A stretch of 64,000 bases of DNA, taken from assembly GCA_014843695.1 (NCBI GenBank), contig CM026397.1:47834606-47898605 (forward strand). The letters are read 5' to 3'. Shown piece by piece: positions 52,176 through 64,000 of this stretch. Both the position numbers and the translations under genes were made by a program. The notes under the pieces were generated by a model that saw only the letters and a list, made by a program, of their open reading frames with translations, was not told where the DNA came from and searched no databases. The number at the start of each line of letters is the position of its first letter. Positions within the stretch are counted from its first letter, which is position 1. Source of the stretch: Archivesica marissinica (lineage: Eukaryota > Mollusca > Bivalvia > Venerida > Vesicomyidae).

Positions 52176-53054
52176 ATACGTTTGATGACACTGAAAAGTC
52201 AGTAAACTCCTTAATAATTAATATAGCCAATGGTATTGACAGAGTATTAAAAGAACACTTAACACATATATTTTCTGACTTGATAGCTGTGCATAATATA
52301 TTGTTTAATATTGGTTTCGACAAAGGTGATCCAAACTAATCAGAAAACTACCGCCCAAACTCTTCTTAACTGCCATGGGAAATTATTTACCCAAGTTAGT
52401 AGGAACATAATCAAGTCAAGTCAAGTCAACGATTTTATTGGCATAAACATGCACATGTCCATCGCCAAGAAACATATTTGGCGGTTACATGTACATACAA
52501 ATTTACAGAAAAGCATGCTATTATATAAGGTTTATAATACAGCATTATGTTGAAGCAAATGAAGTTATAAATAACTTCTAAGCAGAATTCAGAGGAGTAT
52601 TATCCACTGCTTATATGATTTTTACTTTGCATTGTATTGTTAAAATAATTTGTAAATTAAACTTTTAATTATGCATATTTCTAGGTGAATTGGTAAAAAA
52701 CGACGATTTAAAACAAGTCTTGATGTAATTATAAACATGTTTTAGACGTACATATAACGCAGTTTGGCGTAGTGACGTCATGACAACTTAGTGACGTCAA
52801 TACATTTACACTGACGGGTGGAGCCAAACTGAAATTATCAACGTTGTTTTGTGCTGACATATTATTAAAACGAGCACTATATTGTAATGTGATTAAATAG
52901 GATCTTACACTTGTGGTGATTTCATACGACATTACCACTAGTGTAATATTATATATTTATTATTATTATTATTATTATTATTAACTAGTATTAATATTAT
53001 TATTCAAAGTTTCAAACCAACGCATTTGTAAAGTTTACAATAAGAACTCAGTTG
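52176..53054. other. Non-coding stretch with an ATT/TTA microsatellite
   Basis: (TTA)n at about 52,955-52,982 and two TGACGTCA-like words near 52,775 and 52,792. No gene recognised. Confidence 0.45.
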
Positions 53055-53125
53055 AGGAAATTGGAGTACCCGGAGAAAACCCACATGTCCTATATCGCGA
53101 CCACAGTACCATCTCGCATACAATG
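53055..53125 (-). repeat. SINE family B fragment (minus)
   Basis: GGAGTACCCGGAGAAAACCC and ACCACAGTACCATCTCGCAT are reverse complements of the family B body. Confidence 0.7.
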
Positions 53126-53582
53126 TGCAACCATTTTTATTACTACACCCCTATTGAATTCATTTAGCACTGCTAGATGCTTTGTCAAATTGATATGAAG
53201 TGAAGCTACTATTACATATAATTATAGAGAAACCCTTAAATTCATTTAGAATGAGCATTGATTATTTTTAAGAGAACAGTAAATGAAATAAAGATAGCTT
53301 TGAACATTTCAAGAGATGTTATTAAGGAATGAATTGGTGGTTAATAGTTTCCATCGGGATATGAACTACATTGGGCGTGGCTAAAGTGTGCGGATGCCGA
53401 ACGCGACGAACGTTGCCTACACTTCGAACGCGCATGCCCGTAGCGTCAAGTGCGCAAGTCAGCTGCATATCATTAGGTGGAAACCCTCATACGAAAATGT
53501 ATGCAATGTATAGGTTCATCGAAGGAAACGCAATAACGATGTAAATAACATGTTGAATGTCAGTCAGTAGATTTGTGCGCGT

Positions 53583-53878
53583 GTGTGTTTTACGTTTATT
53601 TATCATCGCTACCGGTTGCCCATATGAGCGACGCCTCCTGAATAGATCAGTCATTATAGATTTTTGGAGAATAGTGCAATGATACAGACAGAGACCCATT
53701 CCAGAGTCCCCTCTGACTCTTTTACGTGCACGGTGTACAGCACCGACACGAGACCTCGGTTTAAAGTCCCATCTAAAAGATATTTTAATTTTATTAGGGT
53801 CAGACGTGTCGCTCGAACCTGCGATCCCTGGATTACCAGTCCAGTGTGTTACCACTGGGCTACAGATCCGCCTGTTCA
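53583..53878 (-). repeat. SINE family A, full length (minus)
   Basis: Tail TTTATTTATCATCGCTACCG to head CCACTGGGCTACAGATCCGC, followed by a short duplication of AGATCCGCCTGTTCAG. Confidence 0.92.
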
Positions 53879-54374
53879 GAAGATCCGCCTGTTCAGCCGA
53901 TTTAGTGTTTCAAATAGCTGTTTTAATGTAATGCCAAGCGGTAGAGCTATTGTGATTTACGTATTATATGAAAGCTAGTTTCCTTTATATTCTACTAGGG
54001 GAAAGATGTCACGTTTTGTTAATTGTATTTCTACAAGTACCATTGTCTACATCAGAGTAATCTATTTACAAATTGAGATAACGTTCATTGCGGGAATTCG
54101 TATGATGTATGCATTGATAAATAATTTATCTGTTTTGTCTGTTTCGTGTCATTTTACATAACAGCTATCTGACATTGTCACAACTTGTCTCTGTTGGGAA
54201 CACAAAACTCTTTCGGATTATTCTACACATTCAGATATTCTCACGGGATATACGATTATATTGTATTGCAGACACTTGTGGACTGCAGAATCTGCTATAA
54301 CTCAATATATGGTTCCCTAGTGGATATGTCTATAATAGGTACCGAGATTGATATCTCTTGTAATGTTACAGGTT

Positions 54375-56455
54375 CTAGTATATAGACTGGAGAATATGCG
54401 GTGGTACAATGGTTCCGTTCTGGAGAACTCTACTATAGGTCACCGAGATAAACACGTATTGTAACGGTAAATGCTCATGTAGACTGGAGTCTCTGGTGTA
54501 CCGCAATGGCTCCCTAGTTGTAACGGTACATGTTCATGTAGACTGCTGTCTCTGGTGTACCGCAATGGTTCCCTAGTTGTAACGGTAAATGCTCATGTAG
54601 ACTGGTGTCTCTGGTGTACCGCAATGGCTCCCTAGTTGTAACGGTACATGTTCATGTAGACTGATGTCTCTGGTGTGACGCCAATGGTTCCGTTCTGGAG
54701 AACTCTACAATAGGTCACCGAGATAAACACGTATTGTAACGGTAACTGCTCATGTAGACTGGTGTCTCTGGTGTACCACAATGGTTCCCTAGTTGTAACG
54801 GTACATTCTCATGTAGACTGGTGTCTCTTGTGTACCGCAATGGTTCCATAGTTGTAACGGTACAAGTTCATGTAGACTGGTGTCTCTGGTGTACCGCGAT
54901 GGTTCCGTTCTGGAGAACTCTTCAATAGATCACCGAGATAAACACGTATTGTAACGGTAAATGCTCATGTAGACTGGTGTCTCTTGTGTACCGCAATGGT
55001 TCCATAGTTGTAACGGTACATGTTCATGTAGACTGGTGTCTCTTGTGTACCGCAATGGTTCCATAGTTGTAACGGTACATGTTCATGTAGATTGGTGTCT
55101 CTGGTGTACCGCAATGGTTCCATAGTTGTAACGGTACATGTTCATGTAGATTGGTGTATCTGGTGTACCGCAATGGTTCCATAGTTGTAACGGTACATGT
55201 TCATGTAGACTGGTGTCTCTGGTGTACCGCGATGGTTCCGTTCTGGATAACTCTACAATAGGTCACCGAGATAAACACGTATTGTAACGGTAAATGCTCG
55301 TGTATGACTGGAGTCTCTGGTGTACCGCAATGGTTCCCTAGTTGTAACGGTACATTCTCATGTAGACTGGTGTCTCTTGTGTACCGCAATGGTTCCATAG
55401 TTGTAACGGTACATGCTCATGTAGACTGGTGTCTCTGGTGTACCGCGATGGTTCCGTTCTGGAGAACGCTTCAATAGATCACCGAGATAAACACGTAGTG
55501 TAACGGTAAATGCTCATGTAGACTGGTGTCTCTTGTGTACCGCAATGGTTCCATAGTTGTAACGGTACATGTTCATGTAGATTGGTGTCTCTGGTGTACC
55601 GCAATGGTTCCATAGTTGTAACGGTACATGCTCATGTAGACTGGTGTCTCTGGTGTACCGCGATGGTTCCGTTCTGGAGAACGCTTCAATAGATCACCGA
55701 GATAAACACGTAGTGTAACGGTAAATGCTCATGTAGACTGGTGTCTCTTGTGTACCGCAATGGTTCCATAGTTGTAACGGTACATGTTCATGTAGATTGG
55801 TGTCTCTGGTGTACCGCAATGGTTCCATAGTTGTAACGGTACATGTTCATGTAGACTGCTGTCTCTGGTGTACCGCAATGGTTCCATAGTTGTAACGGTA
55901 CATGTTCATGTAGATTGGTGTCTCTGGTGTACCGCAATGGTTCCATAGTTGTAACGGTACATGTTCATGTAGACTGGTGTCTCTGGTGTACCGCAATGGT
56001 TCCATAGTTGTAACGGTACATGTTCATGTAGACTGGTATCTCTGGTGTACCGCGATGGTTCCATAGTTGTAACGGTACATGTTCATGTAGACTGGTGTCT
56101 CTAGTGTACCGCGATGGTTCCGTTCAGGAGAACTCTACAATAGGTCACCGAGATAAACACGTATTGTAACGGTACATGCTCGTGTAGACTGGTGTCTCTG
56201 CTGTACCACAATGGTTCCATAGTTGTAACGGTACATGTTCATGTAGACTGGAGTCTCTGGTGTACCGCAATGGTTTCCTAGTGGAGAACTCTACAATAGG
56301 TCACCGAGATAAACACGTATTGTAACGGTACATGCTCGTGTATGACTGGAGTCTCTGGTGTACCACAATGGTTACCTAGTGGAGAACTCTACAATAGGTT
56401 GCCGAGATTGATTCCTAGTTCGTGTAGACAGGATACTCTGGTGTGACGTAATGAT
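54375..56455. repeat. 59-bp minisatellite with longer composite units, about 33 copies
   Basis: Basic unit TAGTTGTAACGGTACATGTT plus CATGTAGACTGGTGTCTCTG plus GTGTACCGCAATGGTTCCA. Longer units insert GGAGAACTCTACAATAGGTC and ACCGAGATAAACACGTATTG. The mixture gives a higher-order pattern. Confidence 0.94.
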
Positions 56456-56639
56456 TTCATGTCACTATTTTCCGCGCCAGACTGTGTCTATCACGAAGAA
56501 CCCTCTAGCCATTTACTACATAAGTAAAATCAACAATATTGACACAGTCGTCGTTCACATCATGCCCTGTTTTAAGCTAGAAATGATAACCATATACCGT
56601 ATCTCTTTGAGAGGCATTTCAGTACTCAAACTAAATGTA

Positions 56640-57432
56640 AGAACCAAGGGGTCGTGTATCTTCTACGGGATATTGTATGTACCAAAGGTCGTGTATCTTC
56701 TACGGGATATTGTATGAACCAGGGGGTCGTGTATCTTCTACGAGATATTGTATGTACCATGGGGTCGTATATCTTCTACACGATAGTGTATGGACCAAGG
56801 GGTCGTGTATCTTCTACTAGATATTGTATGAACCAAGGGGTCGTGTATCTTCTACGAGATATTGTATGAGCCAAGGGGTCGTTATCTTCTACGAGATATT
56901 GTATGAACCAAGGGGTCGTGTATCTTCTACGAGATATTGTATGAACCAAGGGGTCGTGTATCTTCTACGAGATATTGTATGAACCAAGGGGTCGTGTATC
57001 TTCTACGAGATATTGTATGAACCAAGGGGTCGTGTATCTTCTACGAGATATTGTATGAACCAAGGGGTCGTGTATCTTCTACGAGATATTGTATGAACCA
57101 AGGGGTCGTGTATCTTCTACGAGATATTGTATGAACCAAGGGGTCGTGTATCTTCTACGAGATATTGTATGAACCAAGGGGTCGTGTATCTTCTACGAGA
57201 TATTGTATGAACCAAGGGGTCGTGTATCTTCTACGAGATATTGTATGAACCAAGGGGTCGTGTATCTTCTACGAGATATTGTATGAACCAAGGGGTCGTG
57301 TATCTTCTACGAGATATTGTATGAACCAAGGGGTCGTGTATCTTCTACGAGATATTGTATGAACCAAGGGGTCGTGTATCTTCTACGAGATATTGTACGA
57401 CCCAAGGGGGCGTGTATCTTCTACGACATATT
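56640..57432. repeat. 38-bp minisatellite, about 20 units
   Basis: Unit GAACCAAGGGGTCGTGTATC plus TTCTACGAGATATTGTAT; the central units are identical, the edges diverged, the normal pattern of an array homogenised from its centre. Confidence 0.96.
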
Positions 57433-57860
57433 GTTGTGCTTGCTCGTGTCATTTACTATACATAATTATCTTTCCAAACGTAAATCAACGTATATAGCCA
57501 TGAACTACTTGAAATCATTATGTTTGCTCTATAAATGAACTTGTTTATAGCTGTTATGTGTGCTTAAACCATTATTTGGGAAGAGCAGTCTCTAATCTTG
57601 TAAGAACGTATAGCCCGACACATTTTTGCTTTCTTTGCATCTATTGTATGTAGATTAGAGCAAAATAAAATATTATTGAACACGCTTACTGCACTGTGTA
57701 ATGGCACACTAAAATACTTAAAAAAACTTCAAGTATATGTGACCTTCTCGAGGTAAACATTATTAGCCCTTCAAGATAAGTAAAAACTTGATATACGTCA
57801 TCCTGGACCCACCATCGCGAAATGCCAGAACTACACGAGGGCATAGTCGACGTTTAATGT
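57433..57860. other. Non-coding stretch, nothing recognised
   Basis: No feature beyond AT-rich sequence. Confidence 0.45.
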
Positions 57861-57861
57861 T

Positions 57862-58060
57862 TAAACTTTATTTATTTTATCACTCTCGTTAGCACAAGAG
57901 TTTAAACTTTATTTATTTTACAACGATTGTGAAGCAAGTTCTAACAACTTATATTAATCACTCTAGTTGGCGCGAATGAAAGCATGTATGTGATCATTCG
58001 TGTGGGAGGAAACCGGAGTACCCGCAGAAAACCCACCTGACTACCACCGTACCATCTCAC
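57862..58060 (-). repeat. SINE family B, head missing (minus)
   Basis: TTTATTTTACAACGATTGTG, CAACTTATATTAATCACTCT, GTGGGAGGAAACCGGAGTAC and CCACCGTACCATCTCACATA. A partial duplicate of the terminal TTTAAACTTTATTTATTTTA lies just before it. Confidence 0.83.
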
Positions 58061-58339
58061 ATACATCCCACACCAAAATAACACCTGCATGCGTGTAGGA
58101 ATACAGTGTATGTAAGTCAATGTTATGTAGCTATGCTTTTCCATTATGAAAATGTTATTAAAATGTCAACACACACACTGACATTATAACATAAATTGAG
58201 CCACAGAAATAAGCACAACTTGCCATGTTTTAGTTTAATCAGATACTAGAGGACATAGAAAACGCACACTTCGGATAAGTGTGTTTTTACATGAACAACA
58301 ATAACTATATAAATACATAGTTTACGCAAAACACATATA

Positions 58340-58912
58340 CCACATCACCCAGCATTACTCATGAATAATCAACGAATCTCATCCGTCACGTCTCATAAAC
58401 ACCTTGGTGTTCACTTCTCAAACGACGGCTCTTGGCATATTCATGTAACTCATATTACTGATAAAGCATTGAAGAGAATACATATCATGCGAAGAATCAA
58501 ATTCCTATTGGAAAGACGATCACTTGAAACCATTTATACTTCTTTCATCAGACCAATTCTAGAATATGCCGATGTTCTGTACTGCAATTGCACTCAGTAT
58601 GAAAAAGACGAACTTGAATGAAGCTTCCGGTGCAACAAAACTTGTTTCTCTTCATAAACTACATAGGGAAGTCCGGTGGGAATCATTAGACAAACGTCGA
58701 CTTAACCACAGACTTACTCTTTTGTATAAAATGAAAAATGGTCTTACTCCCAAACATATATCTTCTCTTGTGCCACAAAATGTGGGTGAAACTACCAGAT
58801 AGAACCTAAGAAACGCAGCTAATATTAATGGTATTCCATCCCGTACTGCGCTCTACTACAACTCGTTTCTACCTTCTACTTTAAGAGATTGGAATAATCT
58901 ATCTAAGTAGTA
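58340..58912 (+). pseudogene. LINE reverse-transcriptase C-terminal remnant
   Basis: The first frame (to 58,621) holds VTSHKHLGVHFSNDGSWHIH, KALKRIHIMRRIKFLLERRS and IYTSFIRPILEYADVLYCN, a pattern seen downstream of the catalytic domain in invertebrate LINEs. A frame change near 58,615 joins it to ASGATKLVSLHKLHREVRW and LNHRLTLLYKMKNGLTP, then an in-frame TAG at about 58,800 and further matching residues to LRDWNNLS near 58,905. The 5' part is absent. Confidence 0.82.
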
Positions 58913-59254
58913 CATGCGTCTCTTTGCTTTTTTCTATTTATAGTAACTCATTTGCATATAAGGTAATATAACGTAGATCACGCGCGTGCGCGTTTATTGT
59001 TAGTCACCTGATGACGTATCGCGCAACTATCGAGCTCTGTGTACGAAGGCGTATCGGACGATCTAGTAACGGGCAGCTCTTTGCTTTTTTGGTATATACG
59101 TCACTATTGATGACGTAGCGCTCAACTACCGAGCTCTTTGCTTTTTTTGGTATACGCGTCACTATATAGCCTATTGGTAATAGCTTTATAAATAGCGATC
59201 TCGTACCATTCTATAAATATAGACTACGAACCGATCCATAAATAACCAACGCTT

Positions 59255-59478
59255 CTATATAAATATAGACCGATTAGAACGGTCTCAGTCCTCAAGCAGC
59301 TTCAACGAATATACGGGTAAGTTCATTATATTATTCGAGCTAGGCGTACGTTTTTATCGAGTAAGAAATCATAATTACAAACTTAACCTATGTACGAAAA
59401 TGAATAATATATATCGTTACGTATACTTCCATAAAAACGCGATAAATTATTAATAATCCGTAATGTACGTTTTACAGG
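59255..59478 (+). promoter_or_regulatory. Possible TATA promoter, short exon and intron
   Basis: TATAAATATAGACC near 59,257, a TCAGTC initiator-like word about 30 bp on, a GTAAGT donor at 59,317 and a TTTTACAG acceptor ending at 59,477. The acceptor is followed by SINE C tail sequence (GCGATGGATTCCATCAGGAA), which weakens the gene reading. Confidence 0.25.
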
Positions 59479-60485
59479 GCGATGGATTCCATCAGGAATG
59501 AGATATACGGAGCGATAAGTCGTAACAACTTGTTTCGCGATCTAGCAATTTTGTAATAAAATAATATTATCCATTCTATATGAGACACTGGACGCAACGA
59601 TTAATATAAATGTTCAAATTATAAAACCCGTCTGCGCGAACGTATGGCTGGTGGCAATAGAGGTTAGTCATATAAATAACGCGTATATATCCGAATAAAT
59701 CATATCGGTTAGTATGACGCATACTATCGCGTCTGCTCGATACATCGGAATGAATGGGATATCCTGTCCGCTAGCATGTTTCTATGTTGACCCTAAATAA
59801 CCTTATCTGGGAGAGAAATACACGGAGCACAGCTACAACCGTACGATACATCTCAGTTTAGCCACCTCACACCACACCATCACTACAGAAAATGAAGTCG
59901 AAACCGTTTGCAACAGTATTTACTACAACATACGTCATTAGTGTCATGGAATGCCATAGAAATGCATAAGCACGGAACCAAACACTGACGCACGTTAATT
60001 CTCTGCTCGGAATGCCTCCAATAATGAATCCAAACGGCATGAGGTTATATGTTTGCCAGTTGACCCTAAATAATCTTATCCGGGAATGCGAGAAATATTT
60101 ATAAACATCACCAGCCAGTAGGTACACACCATGAACACAGCATGGAACCAAACACTGACGAGAGCGTACATAACTTAATCCTCAGTTAATTGGTCTTAAT
60201 TGATGAGATGTAGCTGATCCTATAGCCTCAATGAGAACGAAATATTTATTTCTGTCTGCTTATCAACTCGAAGGTATTTTCCATGCAACATTATTAGACT
60301 CGTTTCAAGTTTGATTTATTTGACATCTTGCCACGCGTACATTTGAATCGCAAAACCCACGCTGTATCTCAGCGGGAGGTCGATTTTGTTAAATGTCAAA
60401 CACTCTTTTCGCTATCTAGCTAACATAAATTTGTAATTTCATCACCGGTTCAATAAAATAATCCAAGCGTTCATAAAATATTACG
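59479..60485. other. SINE C tail fragment and duplicated short segments, no gene
   Basis: 59,479-59,560 is a SINE C tail. GTTGACCCTAAATAACCTTA near 59,784 and GTTGACCCTAAATAATCTTA near 60,060, plus GGAACCAAACACTGACG at about 59,976 and 60,145, show a diverged local duplication. Confidence 0.6.
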
Positions 60486-60486
60486 T

Positions 60487-60680
60487 TAGTGTGTGTGCGT
60501 GTGTGCGTGCGTGCGTGCCTGCGTGCGCGTGTGTGTGTGTCTGTGCGCGTGCGTGCCTGCGTGCGCGTGTGTGTGTCTGTGCGCGTGCGTGTGTGTGTAT
60601 GTGTGTGCGTGTGTGTGCGTGTGTGCGTGCGTGAGTGCGTGCGTGCGCGCGTGCGTGCGCGTGCGTGCGTGTGTGATAAC
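60487..60680. repeat. (TG)n/(CG)n compound microsatellite
   Basis: Alternating TGTG, TGCG and CGTG words, about 190 bp. Frames on both strands are repeat artefacts. Confidence 0.97.
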
Positions 60681-60775
60681 AATGTAATATTTGGCAAGTT
60701 ACTGATTCCCTCTATCAGGTTGTATGTTGTTTGCGGTTATTTTATATAATGTATATCTATTTACCTTACCACACG

Positions 60776-60806
60776 CCCGTCTGTCCGTCCGTCCGTCCGT
60801 CCGTAC
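60776..60806. repeat. (CCGT)n short tandem repeat
   Basis: CCGTCTGTCCGTCCGTCCGT and onward. Confidence 0.85.
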
Positions 60807-61032
60807 GTCCATGCACTATCCTCCATCTTAACCACTAGGCCACGGAGACGGTGTATGTATGTTTCAACACAAGCGGTTGAAACTATAAATGGATGCTTCA
60901 ACACCTGAGTTTGAAACTATGAATGTATATTTCAAACCAAACTATCAATATAGCCTATACATACATATGCAACACAGAGTTATAACACGCGTCGGTTTAT
61001 ACGAATAGCAGACGTAATGCCAACGAGTCCGA

Positions 61033-62032
61033 NNNNNNNNNNNNNNNNNNNNNNNNNNNNNNNNNNNNNNNNNNNNNNNNNNNNNNNNNNNNNNNNNNNN
61101 NNNNNNNNNNNNNNNNNNNNNNNNNNNNNNNNNNNNNNNNNNNNNNNNNNNNNNNNNNNNNNNNNNNNNNNNNNNNNNNNNNNNNNNNNNNNNNNNNNNN
61201 NNNNNNNNNNNNNNNNNNNNNNNNNNNNNNNNNNNNNNNNNNNNNNNNNNNNNNNNNNNNNNNNNNNNNNNNNNNNNNNNNNNNNNNNNNNNNNNNNNNN
61301 NNNNNNNNNNNNNNNNNNNNNNNNNNNNNNNNNNNNNNNNNNNNNNNNNNNNNNNNNNNNNNNNNNNNNNNNNNNNNNNNNNNNNNNNNNNNNNNNNNNN
61401 NNNNNNNNNNNNNNNNNNNNNNNNNNNNNNNNNNNNNNNNNNNNNNNNNNNNNNNNNNNNNNNNNNNNNNNNNNNNNNNNNNNNNNNNNNNNNNNNNNNN
61501 NNNNNNNNNNNNNNNNNNNNNNNNNNNNNNNNNNNNNNNNNNNNNNNNNNNNNNNNNNNNNNNNNNNNNNNNNNNNNNNNNNNNNNNNNNNNNNNNNNNN
61601 NNNNNNNNNNNNNNNNNNNNNNNNNNNNNNNNNNNNNNNNNNNNNNNNNNNNNNNNNNNNNNNNNNNNNNNNNNNNNNNNNNNNNNNNNNNNNNNNNNNN
61701 NNNNNNNNNNNNNNNNNNNNNNNNNNNNNNNNNNNNNNNNNNNNNNNNNNNNNNNNNNNNNNNNNNNNNNNNNNNNNNNNNNNNNNNNNNNNNNNNNNNN
61801 NNNNNNNNNNNNNNNNNNNNNNNNNNNNNNNNNNNNNNNNNNNNNNNNNNNNNNNNNNNNNNNNNNNNNNNNNNNNNNNNNNNNNNNNNNNNNNNNNNNN
61901 NNNNNNNNNNNNNNNNNNNNNNNNNNNNNNNNNNNNNNNNNNNNNNNNNNNNNNNNNNNNNNNNNNNNNNNNNNNNNNNNNNNNNNNNNNNNNNNNNNNN
62001 NNNNNNNNNNNNNNNNNNNNNNNNNNNNNNNN
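61033..62032. other. Assembly gap, 1000 N
   Basis: Exactly 1000 N. The LINE to its right begins inside its endonuclease domain, so the 5' half of that element is in the gap. Confidence 0.99.
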
Positions 62033-62324
62033 TGTACAAAAGGAACCATACTTTTAGCCGGAGACTTCAATGGTCAAATAAAAGATTACTCGGTTGGCTC
62101 CGTATTTCAAGGTAGAAAATCAACGCTACTTAGCGCTTTTGTGCAAGACAATGGTCTTGTTGATGCATCAACTACCAATACTATAGGACCCGACTATACG
62201 TTCATACCTAGTAAAACCTCAATAGACCATATATTTGTGGAAAGAGACTTCATAAATAGAATTATTATAATTCACTGTCCTTAGCGAAAGCCAAGTTCAC
62301 ACATCTGACCACCTACCCATAATA
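62033..62324 (+). pseudogene. LINE endonuclease C-terminal part, frame-shifted
   Basis: The frame from the gap shows ILLAGDFNGQ (the catalytic GDFN motif) and TSIDHIFVERDF. It ends at a TAG at 62,282-62,284. The next frame carries the final catalytic motif SDHLPI near 62,307-62,325, so a one-base change near 62,270 separates two parts of one domain. The enzyme would nick target DNA to prime reverse transcription; this copy is broken. Confidence 0.85.
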
Positions 62325-63932
62325 ATGAAATTTGAACTGCCCACGCTTCAGTACACTAGACCACTTAATAACTCTTGTATTGCTTGGAACAAATGTACCG
62401 ACACTCACATTCTAGTATACCAAGATAACCTCGCGAATGCTCTCTGTGATATGGCTGATGTCAATAATAAATCCTCGCCCGACGTAGTTTATTCTAAAAT
62501 TGTGCAATCTATTCGTACAGCCGAGATTGCACTTCCAAGAAGCAAGTTTAATCAGTTTGCAAAACCCTATTGGTCGCCATCGGTAAAGAAGACACACACT
62601 GAATCCCGACGCCTTAGACGGCGATGGATTGTAGAGGGCCGTCCTAGAGGACACCAGCATGCCTCGTACCGTGAATACAAAAGAGCCAAAGCACTCTTTC
62701 GTCGCATGCAAAGACATGAAGCCGATACATATTTAAGTAAGGCCCTTGACGATATCGATCAGGCAGCAGAAACAGATTATAGGCTCTTTTGGAAGCTACT
62801 TAGAAAACGCGAAAATAAGCCAAAGTACTGCTGCACTGAACTTATCGTAGACGTTACGCGTTATGTGGATGACAATATCGCTTCAGGCTTCAAAAAACAT
62901 TTTGATAACGTTTTCAAGCTACAGAGCAACCAAAACGACATCAATACTCCCGATGGCCAACACTTAAATAACATTAAGAGATTATTGTCTAAACATTCCA
63001 AAACAGAGCCGGGAGGACTAGGTACTATTTTACATGACCATGTCACGGAGAACGAGGTTAAGAAGCGTATTACGTCGCTTAAAAGTCGAAAAAGCCCTGG
63101 CATTGACAACATGCTCAATGAACATATTATACGAGGTGGCCCATCACTTATCAAAGCCATAACTTTGCTCTTTAATACCATTATTTCTAGTGAAACTATC
63201 CCTAGCAAGTGGAAAACTAGTATAATCATCCCAATATACAAAGGCAATGGCAAAAGCAAGTCTGATCCTAACAGCTGCAGGCCAATATCTCTTCTAACCT
63301 GCTTGAACAAGCTTTTCGAAAAGGTATTACTGGAACGTTTAACAGAATATCTTAAGATAAGATCACCAAAATTCCCCTCTCAGCAACAGCAGGGCTTTCA
63401 AAAAGGCTTTAGTTGCATCACAGCCTCCTTTAATTTACAGGAAACAATCCTATTCCAAATGGATCGGCAGTCTGACGTATACACAGCATATCTAGATATA
63501 AAGGGTGCGTTCGACGTCGTATGGCATGACGGTCTATTTTTCAAATTAGGTGAATTGGGCGTTACAGGCAAAACTCTGAGATTGCTAATTAACTCTTACA
63601 GCGACCTCCAATGCGTCATTCGTCTTCAATCGATGACGTCACTTCCGGTCATTGTTGAACGTGGTGTCCGTCAGGGTGGGGTTCTTTCAACTCTGTTTTA
63701 TCTAGTCTACGTAGACGAATTGCTCAACCTGTTACAAAGCAATCAGTCAGGAGCATGTGTCCTTTCCAAAAATTCTGGGAGCCCCACTTTCGCAGACGAT
63801 ATCTCGCTGATTGCAATATCACCGGCCGGTCTTCAACATTTGGTGGATATTGTTTACCAATATGCCACAATATGGTATTTTGACATCAGTGCCACTAAAT
63901 CAAATATTATTATTTACACAAAAAATAGTTAA
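62325..63932 (+). pseudogene. LINE reverse transcriptase, 535 codons
   Basis: The frame is open from before 62,285; the first ATG is only a convenient limit. Visible: KSRKSPGIDNM (before the fingers), IIPIYKGNGKSKSDPNSCRP, SLLTCLNKLFEKVL, QQGFQKGFS, the motif A aspartate in YLDIKGAFD (D391), GVRQGGVLSTLFYLVY, and the catalytic FADD (residues 489-492, 63,789-63,800). The frame stops at TAA soon after; residues normally following (the LG motif and thumb) are not in frame. The enzyme copies LINE RNA at the nicked site; this copy lacks the downstream part. Confidence 0.9.
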
Positions 63933-64000
63933 TAAACGCATTAAAGAGCGCTGTCAAAAAGCAAAGAACGCGTTTTACGCAATGTCGGGTCTCGGACTTC
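63933..64000 (+). pseudogene. LINE coding sequence after a deletion and frame change
   Basis: In another frame, residues RIKERCQKAKNAFYAMSGLG resemble a segment that in related LINEs lies well after the catalytic motif, so an internal deletion near 63,932 is likely. Confidence 0.6.

Larger units (their letters stand above)
62033..64000 (+). mobile_element. Non-LTR retrotransposon (LINE), degenerate, both ends outside view
   Basis: Contains the C-terminal part of an APE-type endonuclease, a linker and a reverse transcriptase, then a frame change and probable deletion after 63,932. Belongs to the Jockey/CR1/I-like range of LINEs by motif style; the clade is not resolved. Confidence 0.88.

Noticed and set aside
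53664..53978. Frames of 60-120 codons in SINE copies (for example also 41,527-41,754, 43,853-44,101)
   Set aside because: The same peptide fragments recur in every copy of SINE family A, on either strand.
60416..60749. Cys/Val-rich and His/Thr/Arg-rich frames
   Set aside because: They read the TG/CG microsatellite on either strand.

Overview
The window looks like repeat-rich nuclear DNA of a marine invertebrate, most likely a mollusc. This is inferred from several families of tRNA-derived SINEs with similar-length tails, remnants of non-LTR retrotransposons of the type common in bivalves and gastropods, telomere-like TTAGGG-related minisatellites and very abundant tandem repeats. I find no convincing host protein-coding gene. 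Two runs of exactly 1000 N (35,131-36,130 and 61,033-62,032) are scaffold gaps.

Layout. 1-5.8 kb: short tandem repeats and SINE copies. 5.82-15.05 kb: a 9.2-kb satellite of about 231 units of 40 bp, whose minus strand is nearly free of stop codons, so its long open frames are probably not genes. 15.1-26.5 kb: SINEs, a LINE 3' remnant, a 29-bp minisatellite with an E-box in each unit, and hairpin-bearing 52-bp repeats. 26.5-35.13 kb: a compact, gene-dense, virus-like DNA element. 36.13-40.2 kb: a Gypsy-type LTR retrotransposon on the minus strand. 40.3-54 kb: a dense SINE mosaic, a fold-back element at 47.1-47.96 kb and a telomere-like minisatellite. 54.4-57.4 kb: two minisatellites. 58.3-58.9 kb and 62.03-64.0 kb: LINE remnants, the last with endonuclease and reverse transcriptase.

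The virus-like element is the centre of interest. It carries the first part of a protein-primed family B DNA polymerase (Polinton/Maverick/adintovirus-like), a two-zinc-knuckle protein, a NADAR-domain (ADP-ribose related) protein, two or three tandem paralogues of unknown function, a small Cys-rich protein, and five further small genes that form a regulon. Each of these five has a 12-bp motif (GTAGGTCAATCC, either orientation) 8-11 bp upstream of a TATA box, which lies about 45-65 bp before the start codon. Each also has, usually 18-22 bp after the stop codon, a 16-nt stem-loop fitting the metazoan replication-dependent histone mRNA 3'-end consensus (GGYYYTTYTNARRRCC). The other genes of the element have neither signal. 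The simplest reading is that one gene class makes histone-like, possibly non-polyadenylated mRNAs tied to S phase, while polymerase and accessory genes use ordinary signals. I know of no description of this, but novelty was not checked.

The polymerase and one regulon gene are each shifted by one base at an A-run (A10 and A7). The neighbouring Gypsy element has protease directly followed by integrase, as in the GMR1 group, and two in-frame stops. Both the polymerase and the Gypsy integrase run into the same assembly gap, so the right end of the virus-like element is not visible.
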